Source of the DNA: an uncultured Eubacteriales bacterium
Lineage (GTDB): Bacteria; Bacillota; Clostridia; Christensenellales; Pumilibacteraceae
Direction of reading: 5' to 3'
Assembly: GCA_900543755.1 (NCBI GenBank)
Contig: UQSP01000003.1
Coordinates: 3,395-67,394 of the forward strand
Length of the DNA stretch: 64,000 bases
Part shown: in pieces, positions 50,883-62,400 of the stretch
Numbering within the stretch: the first letter of the stretch is position 1
Layout: every line of letters starts with the position of its first letter
Notes under the pieces: model-generated
What the model was told of the DNA's origin: nothing
Database searches by the model: none
What the model saw: the letters and a program-made list of their open reading frames with translations, nothing else
Program-made: the position numbers and the translations under genes

Positions 50883-53800
50883 ATGAAAAAAGAGAAATCG
50901 GGAAACAAAGAAAAACGCTTTTCGCCGTATAAGGCCATGGCGGTCGCGGTTATCGGAATTCTCATGATATTCGCTCCCGTCGTTGCGGGCTGCGCGAAAA
51001 ACTTTAACGACGCAGAGCCCTACGACATGACATACGAAAAACCCTTTTCATCCGCAACCGACGACTTCATGAAGATTGACGGCGTGCTGGATGAGGAAGA
51101 ATGGCAGGGGCAGAACAAAATGGTGCACTCTTCCGACGGCATAACTTTGTCCGCCACGACGGTATTTACCCAAAAAGGACTGTACATCGGGCTAGAGGCG
51201 CTGGACGACAATATACAGTGGTATATAAGGTCGGCTTTCGATACCAATTCCTCGTTCGAGGTTCAACTGGTTAAAGAGGGAGAGCCCACTTACGACGTTA
51301 ACAACGGCTGGGAATTTCATCCCACTCGTAACAGGAATTTCAGTATTGACGCAAAAACTTCGCGTTCTTACCGTGAAACGCCTTATACTGCCGCGTCAAA
51401 AGTCGACGGCGAGCTTAACAGCGGTAACACACGTTCGCTTTCTGCGGAGATTTTTGTCACGTGGGAGGACATGAACTATACTCAGGAAGAGCTTAACGAA
51501 AACGGCTGTCCCGACGTAATCAGAATGTATGTTTCCTACCGCAAGGTAATAGGAGAAAACAGCGGAGACAACAAGGATATCATTCCTTCGTTCATGCAAA
51601 AGCACCGTTTTGACACTTATTTCAAATTCGGTGCGCAGGGACTTAAAACCGTTTATTCCTCTTCGGTTATGGGTAATGCGGACAACGGCGTCGCGGCGTC
51701 CGACTGCTGGAGCATTGACGACGCTGCCGTAACGGCGGAAACCGAAGAAAACCGCACTCAGGTGCTTTGGTTCAGACAAGGTTATTCTTCCGACTTTATT
51801 GCGGAAACGGATGTGAAGATCCACGTTCCTTCCGACGGTTATTATCCTTCGGCGGGACTGATTGGCTTGGCCGGGCAAGATGTGCTGAACGTTTACACGG
51901 TTGATGGGCGCGACATTACCGATAACGCGGCGGGTAGCAGGAAAATACTGCTGAACACAGCAAGAAAAACTGACGGACTGCAGTGGCTGGGCGACGTAAG
52001 ATTAAGCGCAACGGTGGAGGAAACCTATTCTTCCGATACCGTCAAACTTAAAATAATCAAGCGCGGCGGTCAGTTTTATTATTTCTATAACGACATATAC
52101 TGGGACAGCGAGTATATAGATACGCTGTCAGGAAAAGTTTATGCTGGACTGTACACCAACGACGGCGCGACTTTTACCAATTACTCTTTCACCGATTATT
52201 CGGATAAAACCCGGCAGCTTGACGAAATTCTTTCGGAATACGTTTATTTCGTGTCGGTACCCGGCGTAACCGCGCGCGGAAACGTTCAGTCCGATAAGCT
52301 TGCCGTCAAAAAAGGCGATTCCGTCACTCTGACAGTTTCGCCCGCGTCCAATTATTTCCTCACCGCCATAACAAATAACGGCGCGGACATTTACGACGAT
52401 GTGGCCGCGGGACTTTCCGACGGTAAATACACGTTTGTGCCTTCCGCAGACGTATCTGTCGACGCAACTTTCACTTCGTTTCCCTCAGAGGCGGCAGTCG
52501 ACGTGCTTATCCCCGTACGAGGGACTGAAAACGCTGAACCCGTTTTGTCCGCCAAGTACGTAATAACCTGTGACAACAGGACTATGTACTACACGGGTGA
52601 AAACAACAGCCGCGGCAACGTTGTCGTAACTCTGCCCAAAGCGGGAAGCTACGAGGTAGGAGGCAGATCGATAACCGTCAGTGGTAATTATGCCGTCAGG
52701 ATTTCGGCGGAGGGCTATCACGACGTAACCGCTTCGTTCACGCTTAACGATTCCACCGTGTCTACGTCTATCGACGGAGAAGAGGAAAGCGTCGCGGAAG
52801 ACAAGGCGTTCACCATGACCGTAAACGCCATAAAAGTCCGTTACGGTACGGTTACCGTAAACGGCGTTAAAGTAGAAGGCTCGGGCACGCTTTTGTACAA
52901 CGAAGAAACCGACAACTACTATAGTTCCGCTTCCAACGTCAATCAGTACTTTACCTCCGCGGTCGCCTCCGAATACGTGGCGCGCGCAAACATTTCATTT
53001 TCGCAGATGGTAAATCAGGGTACCGACCCCGTCGCGGGCATTGGCATTACTTCGGGCGCAAAGACGATAGTGCTTAAAAGCTGCCGTTGGGAGGAAAACC
53101 GTCTGTGCATCGCGATCGGCGACAGCGGCACCACCACGTCGTACGAAATCGCCGTTACGGACTTTACTCACGATATCGGCGAATCGTCGGGAACTCTTGA
53201 GTTTACCGTCGTAAGATATGACAACATAATCTATATTTTCAACAGCGACGGCAAGCTTAAGGTGTACCTTGACGAAAACGGCGTGCACACCGTAAACGGC
53301 TGCTTCGTTCAGGTGGGCGCGGACAGAGTTGACAGCATAAACTCCGACCTCGGGATTTTCTTCGACGCGGGCGACGAAAACGCCGTGGGCATGGTCAAAT
53401 ACGGCACTACGGGTTCCGTCGAATGGGATATCGACTTCCGGAAAGAGGGCGCATATGACGCTGTTTCGGGCGGAACGTTTACTTTTGAAACCGAAACCGA
53501 GGATTATTCTGCCAAGGTCGAGGGACTTAAGGTGGGCGACGGGTTCGCGCTTGACAGTACCGTCCGCATTGAAATCAAAGCCGCAGATCCCAATAAAGCC
53601 GTAAAAACCCTTAAGCTTTCCTATAACGACGGAGAGGATTACAAGGAAATTCAGGGAATATACAACGCCGATACATTCAGCACCGTATTCGAGTTCGTTT
53701 ACGACAACGCATATACCGTAACCGTAAGCGAGTACATCGATCTTATTGCCTTTACGGGCACCGTTTCGGCGCCCGACGGTACCGACTTTACCCTTGTAAT

Positions 53801-56800
53801 CATAGAGGCGGAAGGCGTGGGCGCGTTTGAAAACAAGGTCAATGCCGACGGCGAATTTACCGTAATGCTGCCCGAAGGAACTTATAATTTCCGATTCTCG
53901 GCGGACGGACTTGTTGCATACCTTTCCGATAAAGCCGTGGGCGACGGCAGCGCGGCGGAAGTTACGCTTGTTTCGGACATTTACGATTTTGACAACGTCG
54001 CTGAGGTAAACGGCATTACCGTAAACGCTACCGCTGATTCCGAAAACGGATTTGCCTTCCGTGCCGACGCAATGGACGGAAACCTGAATTATCTTCCCGC
54101 GGGTTGGCTTTATCTGCTGCCTAACACTGTCACGACGGACGACTTTATTTATACCGTGACTATGACTGACATCGAGCGTTTTGCGGGCATGGGTATCACT
54201 GACGGCGAGATTACGCTTTCCTTCCAGATAGTAAGCTGGGAGGGCGGCGGCCAGAATCTCGTGGTGGAAGCGGATTACACGGGTTATAACCGCAACACGC
54301 TTGAGGTGGAAATTCCCGTCAGTCCCAATACAAAAACCGATGCAACTTATACGATCATCAAAACAGGCACCACGCTGACCGTTTGCGCGGGCAAGGGCGA
54401 TAACGCGGTATGGATTGTGCGTATTACCCCCGATTCCTACGAGTTTAACGGCGGCAAAATAAAAGAGCGCGTGCTGAATAACATGACAAGCGCGCAGAGA
54501 TTTGAAAAACAGAAACAGCTGCTGTCCGAATTCTTGGGCGAAGGCAAAGAATACATGGCCGTGCTGTATCGCAACGAATATACTCCCGATACCAAGGGCG
54601 GCTACGAATATTCGTTTGAAAAGCTTCAGACGATAACCGTGACAGGCACCGTGGCATTACCTTCGGGCGCCTTGGGAAATAAAGGCAAACTGGCGCTTTC
54701 TTCGGGCGGAGTGGAATACGTTTTCGATGTATCGGGCGAAGCTTTTTCGATAGAAGTGCCTGAAGGCACATACGACGTGATTTATAAATCGGAGGGCGCT
54801 TCCGCATATATTTTCGACAAGATTGTGGACGGAAACAGCGCGCTTGTAATCACGGCGACTTCCGATTTGTACGAGATTGATTCTTCCGTAGCTATTAACG
54901 GAAAAGAGTATTTAAGTTACTGCTCAGGTTTAGACTTCCTTTCCTTGGAAAAACGCGCCGACTCGCTGGACGGAACCCTGACTCTCGGCAATACTGCGGG
55001 TGCTTACGGACTGGTGATGCCCAACACTTCCACGGCGGAGGAGTATGAATTCTCCGTACGCATGACGGCGGACGCGGGCAACTCCAATATGGCGGGAATA
55101 GGAGTGACAAACGGAAGTTATGCGTTGTCCTTTCAGCTTTCTAACGGCGAAGCTAACGGGAAACGGTTGGTTATAGAACTTGCCGAAACCTGGTGCGGCA
55201 ACGACTTCGTGTTATATTGCGAATCCGTTTCCACAGACAACGTGTGGAATGCCGCTACGGGAGTGGACGCCACTATTACTTTACGTCGTTTTGCTGACAA
55301 GTTAGAGGTTTACGTCGGCAGAAATACCGTTTCAAAAGTGCTTACGGTGACGGCGGACGGCTACGTGTTTGCGTCTGCAGGCTGGACGGTCAACAACGCT
55401 GACAGATTAAACGCGCACAACGCCGTTCTCAGCGGCTTCTTCGGCGATTCGGTAAGCCACGCGATGGTGCTTGCAAGCAATTATCTTGCGGCTGCACTTA
55501 CATACGAATACGATTTTAAGTTTATCGAAAATCATGAATTAAGCGGAGAAATTAACGTAAACGACGGCGACAAAGCCACACTTACGCTTATTTCGGAGCG
55601 CGGAATCGTCTATAGTTTTACCGGAATTAACGGCGCGTTTACCGTAAAAGTTCCTTACGGGAAATATTCTTACGCAATCGAATGTGACGGATATGCGCAA
55701 AAATCGGGCGAACTGGATTTCAGCGAAAGCAATACCCGGACGGAGCCCGTTACGCTGGATCGTTACAGTGCCGCAGTCGATGTGGTGATGAAGGAGTCCG
55801 AGTCTGAGATTGTATTCGAGTGGGACGAAAATACTGTCGACATTGTGGATTACAAGCTAGTGCTGAAAGGAGAAACTGATACCGTTCTTGCATCTACAAA
55901 CGACGGCAGTCTTACCGCTCAGAACGGCAGGTTTACGTTCACGGTTTCCAAAACCGACGGAAATTACGTGAAAAACGCGACTTATCAGGTAGTGGCAACG
56001 CCGATAAGCGGAGTTCTTCTCGAACCTTCCCCCGAAATGAAGGCGGAGGAATTCGGCTACGGCTACATCAACGATTTTTCAAGCGAAGCGCTTTATCAAA
56101 GAGTAATCGTTACGGGTTCGGGCGTTACGACGTCATATTCGGGCGGACTGATGCTCAGCGCGTCCGGTAAAGCCGAAGCTACCGTAAAATCGCTGCGTAC
56201 AGTGGACACCGGCAACGTAAATTTTGTCAACATATTGGTTGCAGGCAACGGTGAGGCTACCGTCGCGGGCAAGACCGTTACGCTTGTGTCCGGCAAGACC
56301 GAATATGTCAATCTCACCCCCGCCGAGTATGGCAAGGGAGAATTTACGGTCGGCTTTACCGATTCATTGCTTATTAAATCCATTGCTACCGACGCTATTG
56401 ACGAAAACAAGAGCAGTAAGTGGGTGGATAATTCGTCGGAAGGACAGGGCGCTGTTGTGCGCAACGAAGACGGAAGTTACAGTATTTTCGAGCCTGATAT
56501 AGATTCCAGTCGTTACAGTTTTACGTCGCTTGCTATGCCCGCTTCCACAACTTTCACGCTATCTGCGCATGTGAAAGTCAATTCCTCCGAAAATGAAGCC
56601 AAAGGACAAATCGGCTTTACTCTTTCCGTTCCCGTTTACGACGGCAGTGCGAGCAGCGCCATATTATGGAACACCTGGAGCGACAATGTCATCATACTGT
56701 CATATAAGCCGGGCTGGAATGACATATATATAGGTAAGGGTAGCCCGTTATGGCTGATGAATGACGGTGACTATGCCTCGCTTGACAAAACAGATTTTGA

Positions 56801-58751
56801 AATGACGCTTACGCGTGACAACGAGCTTTTGTATCTGTTGATCGACGGCAAGCCGCTTGTATTTATCAATACAGATACCACGCCATTATGGAAGGTTTCC
56901 GATTCGGATAGAACTGATATACCGTTCAAGGGCGTTCCGGTTGCCGCAGGCTTCGGTATTCGCCATAGAATAGGATATAATTCTTCTCCCGTCGACAACG
57001 TGACTTTCTCCGATTATTCAGTTGTTCTTTCGGCGGAAAGCGATATGGTTAAACTGACTTCGGTCGAGGTTACCGGCGCAGGCGAAAACCTTTCGATATA
57101 TGCAGGCGCGGTCAATCCTGCAAATCTCATACGCACGGCGACCGACGGCGCTCAGCTTAATGCTTATGTTCCGGTAGGCATTACGGCCGTAGTATATGAC
57201 GGCAAAAAGGCGCTGTTCATCGATGAAACCCTCGGCGCGGAAAACATAACGGGCGTTATGCAGGATGCCACTTATATGACGGGTAGCACCTATGCCGATC
57301 AAAAGGCATCTGCTCAAGGCGGCGGAACGTTCGAGGTACCTGCGTCGTTCGGACAAAGCATGATTCTGCCTTCCACGGCCACCGTAAATCCGTTCGAGTT
57401 TACCGCGTACATTACGGCTAAAGATACCTCGGTAACTGAGGGAATGCAAGGAATAAGCATTCAGAACGTAGATACGGGTAGCTATATTTCTTTCCAAAGC
57501 GCAAACTGGGAAGGTCAGGGCTCAAAAGTGATTATAGACGTCAAACGCAGTACTGACAGCACCAACGACTACGTTCTTAACTGTGCAAGCCCCAATAAAA
57601 TGATTTGGCACGGCGAAATGGAACTGTACTTCAAAATTTCCCGTACCGCGGATAAAATAGTACTTTCCATAGGCCCCGACGGCAAAGAAATGAAAATACT
57701 TACCGTTACTAAGGACGGAATAACTTTTGCGGACGACTCTTGGACGGTGAACAACTCCGAAAGAAAAGCCGCCAACGACCTTAAACTTCAGGAATTCTTC
57801 GGCCCCGACGTTATGCTTGCGGCGGGATACTCAAGTTACGACCGTCAAGGCATAACTTCCGTTTATACCGCGCATTTCGAGGAAAAGACTCTGATAAGCG
57901 CCAGCGGCAACGTTATGGGCGGTACGGGCGAAGGAGTGGTCGAGTTTACCGCATTAAGCGGAGCAATGTACGATGCTGCGGTGTCGGAAGGAATGTTCGC
58001 ATTAAATCTGCCTGCCGGCGATTATAAAGCGCATTATACCGATAAAACCGATTTCGCGCTTGCCGATTTGGTTACGCTGGACGAGGAAAACAAAACTGTC
58101 ACTCTTACCGCTTATCCCAAAACCATGCTTGCTTCGTCCGGGACGGTCAACGGCATAACTTTGAATAGCGGTACGCTTACCGAAGAAGAAATTGCAGATT
58201 CCCGCGACGGCAGCTTCACACTTACCGATAACACATCTAACTTTTATTATATGCCGGAGACGGTTACCTCGGGGGCGTATGAATATACTGTAACCATGGA
58301 AAACGTGTCCAATATGGCAGGCATGTCGCTTACCAACGGCAAAAGTATTCTTTCTTTCCAGATCGCCAATTGGGAAAAAGGCGGCGCAAGTGTAATCGTC
58401 GAATGCAGCGGCTTGTGGATGGGCAACGATTTTGTGCTTAACGTAGAAGGCTCCGTAAACAGCTATACTTCCGCTACTTTTACCGTCCGTCGCTACGCCG
58501 ACAGCATTCAGCTTTATATCGGCTCAGGCGTCGACGCGATTAAAGTCCTTACGATTACCTCTGACGGAAGCTTTGTGCTGGAGTCGTGTGCAACTCCCGT
58601 CGATCAAGGCAGATATGATACCTGCACGGCTAATCAGAAAAGCCAGCTTGCGGCGTTTTTCGGTTCGGGCGTTCAGCACATGGCGGGACTTGCGCGCAAC
58701 AATGCCGATGCTCAATCCGTGACTTATACGGTTTTCTATACGCTGATTTAA
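50883..58751 (+). CDS. Giant modular surface lipoprotein, 2622 residues
   Basis: Not a known named protein. Signal peptide with lipobox VAGC (Cys37). Residues about 60-240 resemble a CBM9/DOMON-like module (DGVLDEEEWQG, LYIGLEALDDNI). Then a beta-sandwich module of about 130 residues recurs near residues 290, 686, 1072, 1373, 1874, 2156 and 2452. Best copies share MAGIGVTNG...LSFQ and NFVLN-type strands and end in a helix with L..FFG..V.HMAGLA.N. Carboxypeptidase-regulatory-like linkers lie near 957, 1253, 1553 and 2340 (for example EVPEGTYDVIYKSEG). No catalytic domain, no LPxTG, no C-terminal membrane anchor. Last gene of the operon, AGGGGGAG upstream. A glycan-capturing or adhesive surface arm is the likely role. 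Confidence 0.8.
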   Translation: MKKEKSGNKEKRFSPYKAMAVAVIGILMIFAPVVAGCAKNFNDAEPYDMTYEKPFSSATDDFMKIDGVLDEEEWQGQNKMVHSSDGITLSATTVFTQKGLYIGLEALDDNIQWYIRSAFDTNSSFEVQLVKEGEPTYDVNNGWEFHPTRNRNFSIDAKTSRSYRETPYTAASKVDGELNSGNTRSLSAEIFVTWEDMNYTQEELNENGCPDVIRMYVSYRKVIGENSGDNKDIIPSFMQKHRFDTYFKFGAQGLKTVYSSSVMGNADNGVAASDCWSIDDAAVTAETEENRTQVLWFRQGYSSDFIAETDVKIHVPSDGYYPSAGLIGLAGQDVLNVYTVDGRDITDNAAGSRKILLNTARKTDGLQWLGDVRLSATVEETYSSDTVKLKIIKRGGQFYYFYNDIYWDSEYIDTLSGKVYAGLYTNDGATFTNYSFTDYSDKTRQLDEILSEYVYFVSVPGVTARGNVQSDKLAVKKGDSVTLTVSPASNYFLTAITNNGADIYDDVAAGLSDGKYTFVPSADVSVDATFTSFPSEAAVDVLIPVRGTENAEPVLSAKYVITCDNRTMYYTGENNSRGNVVVTLPKAGSYEVGGRSITVSGNYAVRISAEGYHDVTASFTLNDSTVSTSIDGEEESVAEDKAFTMTVNAIKVRYGTVTVNGVKVEGSGTLLYNEETDNYYSSASNVNQYFTSAVASEYVARANISFSQMVNQGTDPVAGIGITSGAKTIVLKSCRWEENRLCIAIGDSGTTTSYEIAVTDFTHDIGESSGTLEFTVVRYDNIIYIFNSDGKLKVYLDENGVHTVNGCFVQVGADRVDSINSDLGIFFDAGDENAVGMVKYGTTGSVEWDIDFRKEGAYDAVSGGTFTFETETEDYSAKVEGLKVGDGFALDSTVRIEIKAADPNKAVKTLKLSYNDGEDYKEIQGIYNADTFSTVFEFVYDNAYTVTVSEYIDLIAFTGTVSAPDGTDFTLVIIEAEGVGAFENKVNADGEFTVMLPEGTYNFRFSADGLVAYLSDKAVGDGSAAEVTLVSDIYDFDNVAEVNGITVNATADSENGFAFRADAMDGNLNYLPAGWLYLLPNTVTTDDFIYTVTMTDIERFAGMGITDGEITLSFQIVSWEGGGQNLVVEADYTGYNRNTLEVEIPVSPNTKTDATYTIIKTGTTLTVCAGKGDNAVWIVRITPDSYEFNGGKIKERVLNNMTSAQRFEKQKQLLSEFLGEGKEYMAVLYRNEYTPDTKGGYEYSFEKLQTITVTGTVALPSGALGNKGKLALSSGGVEYVFDVSGEAFSIEVPEGTYDVIYKSEGASAYIFDKIVDGNSALVITATSDLYEIDSSVAINGKEYLSYCSGLDFLSLEKRADSLDGTLTLGNTAGAYGLVMPNTSTAEEYEFSVRMTADAGNSNMAGIGVTNGSYALSFQLSNGEANGKRLVIELAETWCGNDFVLYCESVSTDNVWNAATGVDATITLRRFADKLEVYVGRNTVSKVLTVTADGYVFASAGWTVNNADRLNAHNAVLSGFFGDSVSHAMVLASNYLAAALTYEYDFKFIENHELSGEINVNDGDKATLTLISERGIVYSFTGINGAFTVKVPYGKYSYAIECDGYAQKSGELDFSESNTRTEPVTLDRYSAAVDVVMKESESEIVFEWDENTVDIVDYKLVLKGETDTVLASTNDGSLTAQNGRFTFTVSKTDGNYVKNATYQVVATPISGVLLEPSPEMKAEEFGYGYINDFSSEALYQRVIVTGSGVTTSYSGGLMLSASGKAEATVKSLRTVDTGNVNFVNILVAGNGEATVAGKTVTLVSGKTEYVNLTPAEYGKGEFTVGFTDSLLIKSIATDAIDENKSSKWVDNSSEGQGAVVRNEDGSYSIFEPDIDSSRYSFTSLAMPASTTFTLSAHVKVNSSENEAKGQIGFTLSVPVYDGSASSAILWNTWSDNVIILSYKPGWNDIYIGKGSPLWLMNDGDYASLDKTDFEMTLTRDNELLYLLIDGKPLVFINTDTTPLWKVSDSDRTDIPFKGVPVAAGFGIRHRIGYNSSPVDNVTFSDYSVVLSAESDMVKLTSVEVTGAGENLSIYAGAVNPANLIRTATDGAQLNAYVPVGITAVVYDGKKALFIDETLGAENITGVMQDATYMTGSTYADQKASAQGGGTFEVPASFGQSMILPSTATVNPFEFTAYITAKDTSVTEGMQGISIQNVDTGSYISFQSANWEGQGSKVIIDVKRSTDSTNDYVLNCASPNKMIWHGEMELYFKISRTADKIVLSIGPDGKEMKILTVTKDGITFADDSWTVNNSERKAANDLKLQEFFGPDVMLAAGYSSYDRQGITSVYTAHFEEKTLISASGNVMGGTGEGVVEFTALSGAMYDAAVSEGMFALNLPAGDYKAHYTDKTDFALADLVTLDEENKTVTLTAYPKTMLASSGTVNGITLNSGTLTEEEIADSRDGSFTLTDNTSNFYYMPETVTSGAYEYTVTMENVSNMAGMSLTNGKSILSFQIANWEKGGASVIVECSGLWMGNDFVLNVEGSVNSYTSATFTVRRYADSIQLYIGSGVDAIKVLTITSDGSFVLESCATPVDQGRYDTCTANQKSQLAAFFGSGVQHMAGLARNNADAQSVTYTVFYTLI

Positions 58752-58761
58752 GCTTATTTTG

Positions 58762-58972
58762 CTTCTTCATACTCCTTATTTTGTCATCGGACGACGGGAC
58801 GCATTATGTCCGGTTGTCCTTTGACGTTTTAAAATCCGCGACTGAGTTTGTTTTTATGCCGCGGATTTTTATTATTTTTTTGCTTGGGTAATGACTAAAT
58901 CATTTCGTTGCTTTTAAGGTGCCCGCGAGCGTTAAAAATAAGCCGCGCGGTTAAAGACAATGGGAAAGAAAG
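58762..58972 (+). repeat. Dispersed 211-bp direct repeat, copy 2
   Basis: Same sequence and orientation as 41584-41797 with scattered substitutions and small indels. It begins 11 bp after the stop of the giant lipoprotein. Confidence 0.9.
58831..58881 (+). terminator. Terminator inside repeat copy 2
   Basis: AAAATCCGCG (58831-58840) pairs with CGCGGATTTT (58860-58869), then ATTATTTTTTT; it would end the GH2-transporter-lipoprotein operon. Confidence 0.75.
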
Positions 58973-59329
58973 CGCAAAGAAACTTAATTCAGATATTGAC
59001 AAAAGAAATGTATATTTTCATAAATGCGTGAAATAAGGCGAAAACGCTTGTCCCGACAGTCAGGAGAAAGTTTTTTAGATAAGACTTACGGGGCTCGAAA
59101 GGGAAATGGTTTCATTTATAAAGCAGAGGAAAACGACAAAAAAGAGGCTGAAAAGAAATGGTGTTTTTAATTTATAAAGACAGGGGGACAAAAAAGTTTA
59201 ATTTTCAAATACCGCAATGAATATAGCTATGAAAACATTATTATAGTATATAAGCCGAAAAAAAATTTACTTTTGTATAAAACGCGGCACAGGAAAATTA
59301 TTGTATAAGGCGTTTCGTTTTGCTTTAAA
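58973..59329. other. Intergenic stretch between convergent transcripts
   Basis: AT-rich. A TTGACA at about 58996 followed 17 bases later by CATAAA is a weak promoter. No gene recognised. Confidence 0.45.
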
Positions 59330-59370
59330 AAATGCAAAAGCCCGTTCGGATAAATCGGGAACGGGCTTTT
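59330..59370 (-). terminator. Terminator of the GH94 gene
   Basis: A perfect 12-bp stem AAAAGCCCGTTC/GAACGGGCTTTT (59336-59347, 59359-59370); on the minus strand TTTTGCATTTTTT follows. Confidence 0.9.
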
Positions 59371-59413
59371 GCCGGAGTATGAAGAAATGTAGTCTATAGT
59401 CAAATTTAATTAA

Positions 59414-62400
59414 TCATTTAATCATGAAGATAATTTCGTTATCGGTTGTTTTCATTTCGTCAAAGGGAATCGCGATTCCGCCTTCGCGATAGGGATTATC
59501 GCGGGACGGGGAGAGGGTAATTCCGTTATAAATCGCTTTTCTTTCGTTGCCTTTTACGAATTTCACCGTGATATTTTTGCCTTTTGCGGTAAATCCGATT
59601 TCGTGTCCGTCGAATTTATCTGCGGGAAGAACGGGGTCCAGCACGAGTTTGTCTTTAAGGATTTTTACACCCAATACGTCGGCAAACAGTCTTGCAAGGT
59701 AAATTCCGCCTCCGCTGGAATAAACGCGCCAGCCGCTTCTGACGGGCACGGAGCCGTCGCGCAGTTTATCGAAGTTTTTGCGGTATTCGTATCTGTCGTT
59801 AAAAAGTCCCTCGGAGCTTGAGGAGTAGCAGTTGGATTGTCTGGGCATGGCGTTTCTGACGGTTTCTTTGATGTTTATCGGATTGACCGCCATAAGGCCC
59901 CACAGCGCGTCCTCGCTTCTTCCCAATACCGTCATTGCCTCGATGTATCTTATATGCGCGTGTACGTACTGAAGGCTTATTTCTCTGCCTACGTTTGCCG
60001 CCTGTTCGGCGCGGACGAATATTTTGCTTACGCCGCCTTCGTATCTTGCGGGTCTGTCCATAAGGCGAACGCCGTCCGGACAGCGCAGATGCTCATCGAT
60101 AAGCTGCACGTTTTTGTCGGCAAGATTTTTATCGGCCATTCGGGCGATAATGCTTCGGGTAAGGGGCAGAAGTCTTAGGTGGATTCCGCTTGTTTCGTCA
60201 AGAGGGTGAAGCATACAGCGCACGTTTTGTTCGTCCATGTAACCGAATCCGGCGATGACCCCGTCTTTTACAAGGTCTTTGTCGAAGGAGTTTTTGATGC
60301 GTTTTGCAAAATCGGAACACTTGTTTTTAAGGCTTTCGTCGGGAAGAATGCTTGCAAGGGAAGTAAGCGTCTGGTAGGCAAGCGCCATCGTCCACGAAGA
60401 AATGAGGTTTTGCTTTAGAAATGCGTTGACGGGCTGTAAAGTATCGTCCCAGTCGCCGCCCGCGTAAGTGATAAGTCCGCTGTCGCCGATAAATCTGTTC
60501 TCTATGCTGTGGAGCGACTTTTCTACCAGACGGGAGAGGGGAAGAACTCCGCCTTGTTTCAATTCTATGTTTTCGCTTAAAAAGCCGTAATCGTGCGTGG
60601 CGGCAAGGTAATCTGCAAGCGCCTTAAGCGGCCAGAACACTATGTCGCCGTGGCAGTCGTCCGCCGCGAAAGGATACTCGTCAAACATGAACCACTGGGG
60701 CCATTCGCCCTCCGCGTTCTGGTAACGGAACACTCTGGCAAGGATTTTCTTTACCGTCGGGAAATGTCCGAAAGTAAGGAAGAACTCCACGGGACCCTGG
60801 CAAACGTCGCGGGTGCCCCATGCGGCGCCGCCCGTTTGTTCCAATCCGTGGGGGGAAGCGTAATGTACCAGACAGTCGTGCGCGTACCAACGCAGGATAA
60901 GGTTGAGTTTAGAGGTGTATTCGTCGTTGGGGCTGATGTGCGCCTTAAGCAAAAGACGGTCGTAGAACTCGAAGAAAAGCTCTTTTTCCTTTGCGAAATC
61001 GGCAAATTCGGCTTTTGCGGACTTTTTCTCGTCACCCGCTATCGCCATACGGAAAGAGTCGCCGCTTAATTTTACCGAAAGCAGAGTTTCGTTTCTGGAT
61101 TTTCCGTCGGCAAAGAATATCGAGTCGTCGCCTTGTATTATGTCGCGGTCGAAAACCGCCTCGTAATTAAGCTCGGGGCAGAAGGAAGTTGCGGGACCCG
61201 AGGCGGGTTTGAAGCGCAGCACGTTGCCCTCGCGGCTTAAAAGAATTTTTCCGGCGTCTTCGCCCATGACGCACTGCATGGTAAGCATAAAGTCGTATTG
61301 CTTTTTGTTAAGAGAAGTTACTTCAACGTTGATAAAAGGCTTGTCAAAGCTGTTGAATACGCGTATTTCCACGACGTCGCCGGGTAACTTGTACAAGTAA
61401 CGGCAGTAATTAAGCCCTATTTCGAAAAGGCCTGCCGTACCCAGGCGGCGGTATTTTCCGTCAAGCTTGACGTAAACGCGCACGCCTTCCGTCCACTGAG
61501 TGTCCAAAAACCCGCGCGAAACCGAAAACAGCTTGTGGAACGACGTGTTTCCTATAATGGTCTGCGAGCATATCATGCCGTACATATAAGAGGTGTTGCT
61601 CATTACGTTTTCGGGCAGAGAATCGGGGTCAAAGCCGCTTATGGATATATGACCGTGCGGACGCTGAACCGCGCCTTCTTTGTCAAGAGTCGCAACGTAA
61701 GCGCCATCCTCGGTAAAAAAGGAGTAAAGTTTTCCTTTTTCGCGTTCCTCCTCGGTTTTTACGGGATACAGCGCGGCTGTTTCTTCCTCGGTAAAGTTTT
61801 CGCTGATAAGGACGTCGCCTATTTCGTCCGAATATTTTACGGGCTTATGAGTTGTGCATTCAAAATCTTCTAAAGCCGCGTAATCCTCTTCGATGCCTGA
61901 GGGCATTCCTCCCTCCGCGGCTACGGGAAGGTCGTCGCAGGTTTTGAAGTAAAACGCGAAAGTCCTGTCCTTTCCCGGCACGAATTTTTCGGTGCTTAAT
62001 GCGATAAAAGGCATTTCGTACTGGTGTACATAACAGGGGAGCTGTTTGTCGATAAGCGCGGGCTTGTTTGTGACGCGGTATTCGCTGCCGAAAAACTGCA
62101 GCCCGTCGGTGCTGTATCCCGTTGCTTTAATTCCCAGCGTGCCCGCTGTCAGCACGGGGTGACGGCCGCCCATGTTCTGACGGGAAGAGATTACAAAGCC
62201 GTAAACGTCGTCTTTAACGGTGTGACCGAGGTATTGCGCCGAATACAGCTCGTTGTTTCTTACGAAACCCTTGTCGCCCACGCCGATGTCCTGAGTGCAG
62301 AGGACGTCGATTTCCTTGTCGCCGCTTGTATAAAGCGTATAATACCAGGCGTAATCGTCGCATCTCAAGGTAAGACGGTAGTCGGTTTCGCCCGCGCGGC

